Assembly: GCA_024220505.1 (NCBI GenBank) | Contig: JAKZZE010000032.1 | Location: 308,501-372,500, forward strand | Length of the DNA: 64,000 bases | Source: Rhizopus arrhizus | Lineage: Eukaryota; Mucoromycota; Mucoromycetes; Mucorales; Rhizopodaceae | Direction of reading: 5' to 3' | Shown here: positions 1-11,661 of the stretch, one piece after another | Layout: every line of letters begins with the position of its first letter | How positions within the stretch are numbered: position 1 is the stretch's first letter | Made by a program: the position numbers and the translations under genes | The notes under the pieces: model-generated | Told to the model about the DNA's origin: nothing | What the model saw: the letters and a program-made list of their open reading frames with translations, nothing else | Databases searched by the model: none

Positions 1-520
1 AGGAAAAAATTCGTGATCGGTGTAGACACTGCAGTGTTTTTTTTAAAGGAGTTTTTTAAACAAAATAGAACTTTAGAGAAAAAAAGATCTTGGTTGATCG
101 ATCTCTTCCCTTTTTGTGTTTGTTTCGAATGACAGAGCCGTAAAAGAAAGATCGTTTTGTCAATTAAAGTTTTTCCTTTTTTTTTTTTCGATATGGGACA
201 AATCCCCCTTTGGATGTATTACGTGAATCATCTTTATTTTTGTACGGATTGAGATCTTTATCCAAAGTAGGTTAGATTATTAGCAAAAAAAAAAAAAAAA
301 AAAAAAATCGAACATTTTTTGTGTCACTATTTGTGCAAAATAGATAATGCATCTTTTCCCCTTTATAGTAACCTATATCCAGAAAAAATATAGATTCAAT
401 TTTACTATTCTAAGCACCTTACACAAACATAAAAACAAAAGGGAAGAGAAAGAAACGGTTTACAAGAGAATCATGTTATCTTTTGACCCATTCTTTTTGG
501 TATGGACCAAAGCATGTCAA

Positions 521-568
<48 letters not shown>

Positions 569-1356
569 CTGTTTTCTTTGAACGGAGTCACTTATCACGG
601 AGAAGTAGAAACGAAAGGGGGGGTACCAAAGGAGATGACTTCATTACATCATTAGAGTAACTTGAGCATCACACAAGTCCATGACAATCATCCTACTTTT
701 CTATTCATCCCAGCCCTTTCTATGCAAGTACGCTTAGAACAAGATGAGATCCCCTGTGAAAAAGAGAGAGAAATCGGGTTCAGAAAGGGGGGGGAACAAG
801 GTGGTTGCTATTGACCCAAAAGATCGGGAACAATTACCTTTTTTGAAAAAAAGGAGATTTTTCAACAAAGCGCATGCCGTTTGTGGACGACCTTCAGTAG
901 CCACGTTTGGAAAAATGCTTTTTCTCCTTATTTACAAAAAGAAGGATCCGGAAAAGAATTGGATATTCAGGCACATAGAGACGCGTGTTTCATCACTGAT
1001 AGTTTATTTGCGCGCACACCTCTGTCTTCCGGGTCTATCCTCGCATCATCCGTACGACGTCCAATCTCGATCGTGTTCAACTCCCCCCCAAAAATTTGTT
1101 TGACTGCAGAAAAAAAAGGGGGGGGGAGAGGAGAACGATGGCGATTGGAAACAGGATAGAAAAGGAGGAGAGAGGGGGGTTTGATAGGTTGTATATCGAT
1201 TTTCAGATGTGTTCAAATGGATTTTTTTTTTCCTTTTTTTCTAGGAAAAACGGTTTCAAGTATCTGTCATCCATGTACAACTATAAAAACGAGAAGGATC
1301 CGGCTCTTGTTTAAAAATTATCTCTTTTTTCTGACCCCCTTTTTTTTTTAAAAAAA
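1..1356. other. No gene recognised; low-complexity upstream region
   Basis: No reading frame here looks like a protein I can recognise. The region carries an A run near 284-307, a long T run at about 524-568, and several G or C runs. An ORF at 744-1103 has no recognisable motif and is rich in homopolymer-derived residues. The stretch just before 1357 may be promoter and 5' UTR of the zinc-finger gene. Confidence 0.5.
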
Positions 1357-1881
1357 ATGTCAAAAAACAATTATCTTAAACGACCGTTTATTAACATTAC
1401 GCTGACAACGACGTTTAGAGCCAATGCGAAACCCAGTGGAAAGCTCTATTATTGTTCTGAATGTTCAAAAACCTTCAGTAGACCCAGTGCTCTCCAGACA
1501 CACAGTTATACTCATACAGGTGAAAAACCACATGCTTGTGATATGTAAGATTTCCTTGTGTGTCCCATTTTGTATTGATACTCATCTATTGTCTATAGAC
1601 CAGGCTGTGGTCGCCGATTTACGGTGACGAGTAATTTAAGACGTCACTTGCGTGTTCATCAAAGTCCTCATTCCAGACATCGTTTAACAGCTCAGCAGAG
1701 AAGAAATCATGTTGAAAGATTAATGATGCAAAGAGCCTATGATACCCTGCTTGACTCAGATAGCGAACCATCCACTCCACCGACCAGTCCTGAACTTGTC
1801 TTTTTAGAAAGCAGTCAATTTCGTTTATTGAAACCTAAAATGCGTCCTGAATGTCTATCTATTCGAAGTTTATTAAATTAA
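1357..1881 (+). CDS. Two-finger C2H2 zinc-finger protein
   Basis: Probable sequence-specific DNA-binding protein of the nucleus, 156 residues. Exon 1 is 1357-1544 and exon 2 is 1599-1881, separated by a 54-bp GTAAGA...TATAG intron that splits an Ile codon inside the second finger. Finger 1 (about residues 32-54) is C-X2-C-X12-H-X3-H and is followed by the linker TGEKPHACD, close to the canonical TGEKPY/F. Finger 2 is C-X4-C (CDIPGCGRRF) ending RRHLRVH. The C-terminal half is Ser/Thr/Pro-rich around [13 protein letters not shown], a likely phosphorylated or regulatory tail. The ATG follows an A-rich leader and is the first in frame. Finger layout resembles small fungal stress or morphogenesis regulators, but I cannot assign a specific orthologue. 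Confidence 0.85.
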
Positions 1882-2572
1882 GTCCTTTCTCCTTCCCTCT
1901 CCTTAAAATCATTTGTTGTTGTTGTTGTATATGCTTTTCTTTTCTTTTTTTTAAAATTCATTTAATATGTATATATACATACTTATTTATCTACAAGCTT
2001 CTATTGTTAATATATTCACACACACACACACACACACACATGCATATGCATCAAAACCTTTTCTTTCAATAAAATACATATGAACATTTGTATAAACATC
2101 TTTCCTCTCCTTAGCTTTCTCCCCTGATTAAAATAACCAATGATCAATCTTGATTACATGCAGGGGAGACATGATCTACTTTTTTTGTATCATTAGCCTA
2201 TTCCATGCTGTTTTCATATTCTGGTTTCTTCATTTGACTATCTGATCTTGCTGCATACCAAACATTATTTTATTAAAATAACCTTAAATATCAAAATAAA
2301 CTTTTAGAATTCATGACGTATTAGTACAATAAGGAGAGGGGTAGTCTATCACTCCTTGTTGGATGAGAGAAACAAAATGGATCATAAATTGTCGATTACC
2401 AGATCCTTGGCCTGTGGATCCATCCTGTGTCCCTTTGATGAATACAAATGAAGGGGGGGGGGAAGAGAAGGAGTGAATTTATTAAAAAAAAAAAGAGGTC
2501 TGTAGGGTGATGTCCTATTTTATATAAAATGGATAGATGACAGTGATCCTAAAGGGAGTGATGGAACCTATT
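1882..2572. other. Intergenic region with a CA microsatellite
   Basis: Between the convergent zinc-finger and coiled-coil genes. It holds a (CA)n tract at about 2018-2040, a GTT repeat near 1915, and T-rich and G-rich runs. No gene was seen. Confidence 0.6.
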
Positions 2573-3362
2573 CTAAATCATCAAAGGATCCTCGTTCTCT
2601 GAAGATTTCTGTAATAGCCGAATGGTTCCTTGAGCCTGCTCAAGCATTTTAGTATATTCCTGCATTCTTTTCGTGATGTCATCAACACTGCCCTGCTGTC
2701 TTTTTTGATGGTCTTCCAGTGTGGATACTTTTCCTTGTAATCGATTGTTTTCATGAATCACCTATCATCTGAATGTAAGCCCCTCCAACACATCTCACTG
2801 GGCTCATGATTACCGAAACCAGTCTGGCATACGCATTCCGAATCGTCTGCTGTGCACACGTGTCTGATTCTTTTTGTGTTTGAATTGCATTTTCTAATAC
2901 CACTTGAAGGTCCACATTCACTTCTTCTCTTGTCGTTAGATCTTGTTCGATTTCAACTAGGATTTCAATCACTTTTAGTTCCTCACTCACTTTCTCTTTT
3001 TATCTTACAAACTCTTTCTTTTGAAGTTTTCTATACAAGTAGAGTCAGTGATGGGTTCAATCGATAGGAATCGTTCGTACCAAATTTAAAGAGAGGCTAT
3101 CCATCTGTTCCATCAACTGATTCATATTCTTTTTCAATTCTTTAAACTCTTTTCGTGTCTTTTCCATCTCTTTTAAAAATTGAACTCGTTCTTGAGGATC
3201 AATCGTATGCTTTTTTAAGGGGGTGGACAAGGATGTTTTTACTTCAATTCGAGGATGGTTGCTTGTCATCCTTGCTTTTTTATTTTCATGTCTTTCAAAT
3301 ATAATGCTTTGTTGAGTTTGAGCTCTTTGTTGCTGGTGATGACCCAAGGTCTTTGTTAACAT
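2573..3362 (-). CDS. Coiled-coil protein, multi-exon, join uncertain
   Basis: Function not recognised. Reading leftward, the first exon can start at the ATG at 3362 and encodes a basic, Gln-rich N-terminus followed by a strongly heptad-like segment (ERVQFLKEMEKTRKEFKELK). Next comes a second heptad-rich exon (SEELKVIEILVEIEQ) at about 2990-2810. The last exon begins VIHENNRLQGKVSTLE and ends at the TAG at 2573. The second intron is clear: a GTAATC donor after the codon for S and a GATAG acceptor join LVS to VIHENN in phase. The first intron (GTACGA...TATAG) does not restore the frame cleanly, because the frame that continues the heptads (KLQKKEFVR...KEKVSEE) contains an in-frame TAA near 3000. 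This may be a sequence error, an unusual splice or early decay. Confidence 0.6.
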
Positions 3363-3612
3363 CAATTTAGCATGTTGTCTATTTCTTTTTTCTCTTTTTT
3401 TATTATTACTTGGGTAATCTCCTTGGGCTCCATTTATTGCTTCATACAAACTTATAAAAAGGGATTTTTTTTTTTTCCTTTCTTTGGTTATCATTGGCAT
3501 GTAAGTCACATTATCATTGGACATGAAAGGGGTGAAGCAAATCATTTTACAGTGGTTTATAAAATACGTCTTTTTGCTTATTGACGCATCTCGATTGTCA
3601 ACAGGATTGATT

Positions 3613-4245
3613 TTATTCAGTTACTGCAATACATTCAATTTCTACAGACACATCTTTTGGAAGACGAGCTACTTCAACAGCACTTCGAGCAGGTTGATGT
3701 TTGTCAAAGAACTAGAAAAAGTATGAATACCCTACTCTTTATTATCAACAGAGACTTACGCTGGAATAAACCTCATTCATCGAGTTGAAATCATTCATGT
3801 CTTTTAAAAACACAGTCGTCTTGACCACTTTATCCAAACTTGAGCCCGAAGCCTCAAGGACATTGGACATGTTTAACAAGACTTGTCTTGTTTGTTCCTT
3901 GATACCTTGACTAATCTCACCTACCTGGATTGTCAGAAAAAAAAAAAAAAAGGTCGCGTTCTCTCTTATCACACACGAACCTGTTTCAGGAACAATGGGA
4001 ATAGAGCCAGAAGTATAAACCATCTTATTGACCTTGATGGCTTGTGCTAGCATTATGCATCAAGAAACATGAATTGTTGTATATACTGTGTGATTTTACC
4101 ATAAGGACCAATAGCAGCAGGTGCTTTTTTGGTTTCTATCCTAATGTCAGCAACTCACTTGCAACATTCCTTCTTCTCTTTTACCAATGCGTGTAAGAGT
4201 TGACATGGCTCTTGTCCATGCTGGAAAAGTTCGAGTTGTAAACAT
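3613..4245 (-). CDS. mmf1: RidA/YjgF family protein, mitochondrial Mmf1-like
   Basis: RidA-family enamine/imine deaminase, expected to clear reactive 2-aminoacrylate-type intermediates. Yeast Mmf1 is mitochondrial and Hmf1 cytosolic. Five exons (4245-4185, 4135-4100, 4046-3981, 3920-3760, 3711-3613) give 423 nt in frame, 140 residues. The N-terminus ([19 protein letters not shown]) is basic and hydroxylated with no acid, like a mitochondrial presequence. Family hallmarks follow in order: [54 protein letters not shown], and the C-terminal [23 protein letters not shown]. The conserved Arg of the [12 protein letters not shown] motif is the substrate-carboxylate ligand in the family. A 15-T run lies inside intron 3. 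The ortholog type is clear; the choice of Mmf1 over Hmf1 rests on the presequence. Confidence 0.92.
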
Positions 4246-5231
4246 GTAGAGTGTGAGAAAAAAAAAAAAAAAAAAGGTCGTTTTGTACAACTTTATTGGA
4301 ATTTAACCAGCACTCTTTTAAGACAGGATGTAACTATTGCTTTGTGATGTCAATATTCATATTATCAAAGGGGGGGGGAAAGTATGGATTCTGGTCCTGT
4401 CTATCCTCACCTTACCAAGTTTGAGTCATTTCAATCTTTGTGTGTGTGTTTTTTTTAACTATGTTTTACAAGACTTGACAGAGATCATGACACGTAGAGC
4501 ACTCGCCCTCATCTGCTAGTGAAACACACTGCCTTGATATGATTCCGATAAAGTTTTGTTTTTGATTAAAAAGGGGAAAAACCTCATTTGATCTGGCTTT
4601 AGGCAATTGTACATGGATTGACAGGTTAAAATGGTTCATGTCAACCTTCATGAAATCACAGCCAGAGATGCTGTCGTACAGAACATCACCATCAGAGCAC
4701 AAGAGACACCACCGCCTCTTAATCCCCCCTCACTTGTATTTTCCTCACTCCATCTCAAGTGGTCTCATACCACCCAGAGTCTGAAACCCATCTCGACAAA
4801 GCCTTGTCCAGCCAATAGGATGCGTCCCATCGTATCCCTCAAGGCATCACTCTTTTATCATCCAACTTTTATAGGCCAATTCTACCCTGTCACGGATTGC
4901 AAATCAAATTTGACATGTCAATCTTTAGAGTTTTGCTCTCCTTCACTTTTTTTTTTGGGGGAGAGCAGCAGGCAGATGACTCTGGGCCTCTCATGACATA
5001 AAAAACCAGTGTGAGTGAGAGGTACAAAGGTGCTAAAGAAAGTAGGCATAAAAAACTGAACAAGGGGGAGTGTGAAGTGAAAGGTCTCCAAAAGAAAACC
5101 TCTTTATGGCGGACCTACGCGTGATTGATCTCCTTTAACAGATTCCGATAGGGTAAAAAAAAATGATTTCTACTGTTTCACTGCACAATCGTTATTAAAA
5201 GCATATGTTTATTGTTGTATAAATAACTCGT
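4246..5231. other. Intergenic region with unassigned overlapping ORFs
   Basis: Holds a 17-A run at about 4260-4276 and G runs. Overlapping open frames exist on the plus strand (4631-4996) and minus strand (4702-4466). Neither has a recognisable domain, so I assign no gene. The minus frame encodes several Cys and His (SDGDVLYDS, CSTCHDLC), but without a family pattern I can name. Confidence 0.4.
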
Positions 5232-7661
<2,430 letters not shown>

Positions 7662-7768
7662 GATTAAAAGGAGAGAGGGAGAGAGAAAGTAAGAGAAAGA
7701 GCAAGAGTGAATTGCTTATAAAAAAAAAAAAAAAAGCAGTCGATTATCCAGTCACAGACTGCGGCGCA

Positions 7769-7770
7769 TA
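7769..7770. repeat. TA target-site duplication, left
   Basis: The dinucleotide TA immediately before the left inverted repeat matches the TA at 9524-9525 after the right one. TA duplication is the signature of Tc1/mariner (IS630-like) insertion. Confidence 0.85.
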
Positions 7771-7932
7771 TTGTATTTTTCAGCAATTAAGAGACAGTCT
7801 CAGAGAAAATAAGAGAAAATTATTGGATAAAATAAGAGAAAATTTTAGATCAATTAAGAGAAAACTGACCAATAAATAAGAGAAAAACTCAGGAAAAATT
7901 AAGAGAAAAAAAAAGGGCAATTAGTAGAAAGC
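7771..7932. repeat. Left terminal inverted repeat of the Tc1-like element
   Basis: A 162-bp sequence whose reverse complement is found at 9362-9523. By eye the two copies differ at about one base, in the A/G run before GGGCAATTAG. It starts TTGTATTTTTCAGC. It contains six copies of the core TAAGAG (five as TAAGAGAAAA) starting at 7788, 7810, 7833, 7855, 7877 and 7900, that is every 22-23 bp. Confidence 0.95.
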
Positions 7933-7958
7933 ACTTTTCTCACAATTATTAACAAAAA

Positions 7959-9341
7959 ATGGATATTGACTATGATATGAACGAGATCTCTCTACACGAC
8001 GAAGATATTGAAGCTGTACCCGAGATTATTGTCAGTGTAATGTCGATGATGAGAAAGAAATGGGAGTATAACATCACTGCATCAGCCATGGAGTTAGATG
8101 AAGATGCGACGATGGAGCTGAAGAAAGAGCACGAGGACGATGAGGCCAGTAATAGCTCGGACGAGGAGGAAAAGGAAGCTGATGTGCAGCGTAGTGAGAG
8201 TGATTTGAATGAAGAGAAGCCTCTCAGAGATCTGACTGAAAAAAAAGACGATGCTAGCAATGCTAGACGTGTATACACTCAGCAGGATATTAACAAGCTT
8301 ATTGCTCTGTTAGTTGAACAGGTACCTATAAAGGATGCAGCTTTAAGGACAGGAATAAATGAAAAATCAGCCTACCGTTTCAAATCGCAGTGGCAGAAAA
8401 CTGGGGAGGTACCTCAACAGAAGAAAAGAGGACGCAGAATGGGAACTGTCTCTGAGCTTACTGAGAAGCACTCAAAGTTTATTATCGACCTTGTTGATGA
8501 GCATTCAACTACAACTGTAGCTGGAATACACGAGTTGTTGCTCATAGAGTTTCCAAGTCTCTCTGTAAGCCCATCTGCAGTATACAGACATCTTAGGACC
8601 AGCTGTGCACTATCTATGAAGAAGTTGGAGAAGATTTCAGTTGCTAGAAATTCAGAAGAAACTTTGAAGAAGAGAAAGGAGACCATCCTTCAATGGCTAG
8701 CTGATAAAGAAATGGACTTTGAGAACAACTGCGTATTTTTGGATGAAGCAGGATTCAATCTACACATGACACGCACTCGTGGCTGGTCTAAGAAGGGAGC
8801 ACCTGCTAAGACAACTGTCCCTGCTTCAAAAGGCACTACAATAACCATCCTTGGTGCCATCTCAAGTGCCGGCATTATTGACATTTCTTTGAGAAAGCCA
8901 ATAATGGTTTCGGGAGCTAAGAAGAGAAGAATAGATGGTAAAGTTGTTACAACAACAGCCAAAGTTGGAACAAGGGCTGAGCATTATCTAAATTACTTGA
9001 GTAATGTGATGGATGTTCTTGACCGAAACAACATGAAGGGCTTTTATTTGGTAATGGACAATGCTCCCATACATAAGCCAGCTACAGTAAGAAATCTGAT
9101 AGAAAGCAGAGGCTATAAGTGTGTATATCTTCCACCATACTCACCATTCCTAAACCCAATTGAGCTATTCTGGTCGAAGGTGAAGTATGGTGTCAAAAGA
9201 AAGCCTTTTGAAACTGGTGAGACACTCACACCCAGAATCATGGATGCCTGCTCCAAGGTAACCAAGAAAGACTGCCAAGGCTGGATCCACCATTCCCTCG
9301 GATTCTTTGAAAAGTGCTTAGCACTGGAGAAAAACTTATAA
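7959..9341 (+). CDS. Tc1/mariner-like transposase, DD34E
   Basis: Cut-and-paste transposase that binds the element ends and joins them to TA targets. 460 residues, single exon. The N-terminal ~100 residues are very acidic (runs of D and E), which is not typical of classical Tc1. A helix-turn-helix region follows (YTQQDINKLIALLVEQ...AALRTGINEKSAYRF) with a basic GRRMG-type link. The catalytic triad is D262 (FLDEAGFN), D367 (VMDNAPIHK) and E402 (PFLNPIELFWSKVK), with 34 residues between the second D and E. The DDE domain is intact. A related but broken copy lies at 25409-26852. The ATG at 7959 follows an A-rich stretch and is the first in frame. Confidence 0.95.
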   Translation: MDIDYDMNEISLHDEDIEAVPEIIVSVMSMMRKKWEYNITASAMELDEDATMELKKEHEDDEASNSSDEEEKEADVQRSESDLNEEKPLRDLTEKKDDASNARRVYTQQDINKLIALLVEQVPIKDAALRTGINEKSAYRFKSQWQKTGEVPQQKKRGRRMGTVSELTEKHSKFIIDLVDEHSTTTVAGIHELLLIEFPSLSVSPSAVYRHLRTSCALSMKKLEKISVARNSEETLKKRKETILQWLADKEMDFENNCVFLDEAGFNLHMTRTRGWSKKGAPAKTTVPASKGTTITILGAISSAGIIDISLRKPIMVSGAKKRRIDGKVVTTTAKVGTRAEHYLNYLSNVMDVLDRNNMKGFYLVMDNAPIHKPATVRNLIESRGYKCVYLPPYSPFLNPIELFWSKVKYGVKRKPFETGETLTPRIMDACSKVTKKDCQGWIHHSLGFFEKCLALEKNL

Positions 9342-9361
9342 TGAGATTAAAGCATAAATAA

Positions 9362-9523
9362 GCTTTCTACTAATTGCCCCTTTTTTTTCTCTTAATTTTT
9401 CCTGAGTTTTTCTCTTATTTATTGGTCAGTTTTCTCTTAATTGATCTAAAATTTTCTCTTATTTTATCCAATAATTTTCTCTTATTTTCTCTGAGACTGT
9501 CTCTTAATTGCTGAAAAATACAA
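9362..9523. repeat. Right terminal inverted repeat of the Tc1-like element
   Basis: Reverse complement of 7771-7932, carrying the same phased CTCTTA motifs in mirror order, ending CTGAAAAATACAA followed by the TA duplication. Confidence 0.95.
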
Positions 9524-9525
9524 TA

Positions 9526-9938
9526 CACACATCACTGAACAAGAATATTGATTATTTTTGTTTCCTTTTCCGTATAATAAATATGTATACTTTGCTTGAT
9601 AAATGGTTTAATTGTGTAATCAACTTTGTTAAACACAAGTAGGCATGTTAGCATTAGAGTAAGATTAAATATAAATACTTTCAACTCAAAGAATCATTAT
9701 GTGATATGAGACAAAGTTTGATTAGCGTTTATAGTCATTCAAGGCTTTTTAATGATGTCCTGTTAATAAAAAAAAAATTACTATTTCAAACTGTGTTCTT
9801 TTTATACATAAAACTTTATATGGAAATTACATCAAGTTCATTCTCACCTTTTTCATGTGTAACACTGTTAGATAATTATTATTCTCACATGAAAATTATT
9901 TATCTTTTTTTCTCTCTCTTTTTATTTTCTTTTAAAAA
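9526..9938. other. Intergenic, AT-rich
   Basis: Between the transposon and the hydrolase-like gene. It ends in a T-rich, CT-rich tract (about 9901-9935) directly before the next start codon, as is common in fungal promoters. No gene was seen. Confidence 0.6.
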
Positions 9939-11654
9939 ATGACAATAAAAAGGAAGCCTGAAGAGCAAGAAGAAAAGACAAGGAATGATTTGAAAGGGAA
10001 AAAGCGACAAGAGGCAGATAAAGAGCAGATTACAAATGGCCGTGACGATAAAAGTATTTGGTCTTGGTTAGGATATTCAACAGAGGAAGAAAAGCAGGCT
10101 AAAGAAGAAGAGAAAGGGGAGGGTTCAGATGAAGAAGAAGAGGATTCGGTTAAAGTAGAAAATGAATTAGATGAATCGGAAAAAGATTCAGTTCAAATAG
10201 AGAATGATTCACCGGAACCTTCAATCAACAAAAAGCCATGGATACCCTTTTTTAATCATTCGTCAACTGAGTCGAAAGAAGAGGATGCCAAGAGACAAAA
10301 GCAAGGGCCCAACTTTGTCCTGCCTACGTTTGAATCCTTATTTGTAAAGAACGAGGAAGAGAGTGTATTTAGAAAAGCACTTGATGCCATCAGAAACTAC
10401 AGACGAGCACCTTCCATCATAGAATCCATGAAACAAGCCCCAGACGCTCTATCAGAAAAGAAGATTGTCATTGTCGGCGTCCACGGCTGGTTTCCGATGA
10501 AGCTCGTGCGTACCATGATTGGTGAGCCGACGGGAACCTCTTTTAAATTTTGTGAGCAAATGCGACTCGCGGTCAAACAGTATTTTTTACTGCACCATCA
10601 ACTCACTCTACCCGATCATGTCATCACCACCATTCCACTGCACTGGGAAGGCAGAGTACAGACGAGGGTAGACACGTTTTATCAACGCGTTCAGCAAGAG
10701 TGGAAGGAGACCTTGACCTCTGCCGATCTTGTGCTCTGGGTCACACACTCTCAGGGCACACCGGTCTCGGTCATCTTGATGGATCGATTGATCAAGGCAA
10801 ACATCTTACGCCAACCGATCTGTCTTTTGGCCATGGCAGGTATTTCGCATGGTCCCTTTCCGACCTTAAAGGGAAACTTACTTGTCAAGGTATAAATGAA
10901 TAATAGAATGTGTTGTCTATATTTTAAAAAAGCTGAAAGAACAAAGTACTTTGAAGCAGAACCGGCAAGAGAATTGTTTGAATTCATGAATTCCAATTCT
11001 GAAATCTCACTTGCCTATCGAAATGCAATGACTTCAATTTTAGAAAATGATGTCAAGGTAGTCTTGGTCGGATCGATGCAAGATCAAGTCGTGCCTCTTT
11101 ATTCGGCCATCATGTCTGGCGTGTCTCACCCGAATCTGTTACGTGCGGTCTACATTGATGGTCATATTCATCATGACTTTTTGATCAAGCTGATCGTCTT
11201 TGGTCTGCACCTCTTGAACCTCGGACTATCCGATCATGGCCTCTTGATCTATCTGAGTGAAGTCTTGGCTGGTAATCTGTATTCATTTGAAAATGGAGGT
11301 CACTCAACCATCTATGAGGAATTGGATGTCTTCATGTTGTCACTGCGCTATCTATTTGAAACTCGTCCACTAGGCCATTTGTACAAAAAGAAAGCCATCT
11401 TGGAACAGCAAAAAATCAAAGAGATGAATAAAGTCAAGGCAAGGCTAGATCCATTTCAAGCCAAAGCCAAACTCAATCCGTTTTATTTGCCTTGGGCTGT
11501 GCGTGGCATTTGGGATGATCCAAGGATAACAAATAACACAAGCCTACGCAGTGAACTCGATGAATTACAAAATCTATTTCATCAATGGCATCCCACGGAC
11601 AACAAATTAAAAGAAATCAAGTTTCGTTTAGAGCCTTTAAAAGCCAAATTATGA
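9939..11654 (+). CDS. Alpha/beta-hydrolase-like protein, YML020W-type
   Basis: Putative lipase-like hydrolase of unknown substrate. Two exons, 9939-10889 and 10947-11654, give 552 residues; the intron (GTATAAAT...AACAAAG) joins NLLVK to YFEAEPARELFEF in phase. The first ~130 residues are charged and low-complexity (E/K/D-rich). The hydrolase region has a strand-turn IVIVGVHGWFP (oxyanion-type HGW), then VLWVTHSQGTPVSVIL with the nucleophile-elbow-like HSQG, and later KVVLVGSMQDQVVPLYSA, which fits the acid-residue strand (D of QDQVV). The histidine-rich DGHIHHDF and GHSTIYEE could supply the catalytic His. I recognise the overall pattern from uncharacterised fungal proteins like yeast YML020W; that homology is from memory. 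Its stop lies 7 bp from the stop of the convergent RhoGAP gene. Confidence 0.85.
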
Positions 11655-11661
11655 TTTTTTT

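Larger units (their letters stand above)
7771..9523 (+). mobile_element. Intact Tc1/mariner-like DNA transposon
   Basis: A 1753-bp element with 162-bp near-identical terminal inverted repeats, a TA duplication on both sides, and one uninterrupted transposase gene filling the interior. Only 26 bp separate the left repeat from the ATG and about 20 bp separate the stop from the right repeat. Near-identity of the ends and an open transposase suggest recent insertion and possible activity. It sits in the interval upstream of prp43 (minus strand) and is divergent from it. Confidence 0.95.

Noticed and set aside
347..655. ORF of 102 residues with a run of about 15 Phe
   Set aside because: Created by a ~45-bp T run; no other protein-like features.
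744..1314. Overlapping plus-strand ORFs upstream of the zinc-finger gene
   Set aside because: No recognisable domain, three frames overlap, and composition follows G/A runs.
4466..4996. ORFs on both strands with Cys/His residues
   Set aside because: Neither shows a family motif or a supportable splice model; both cannot be real.
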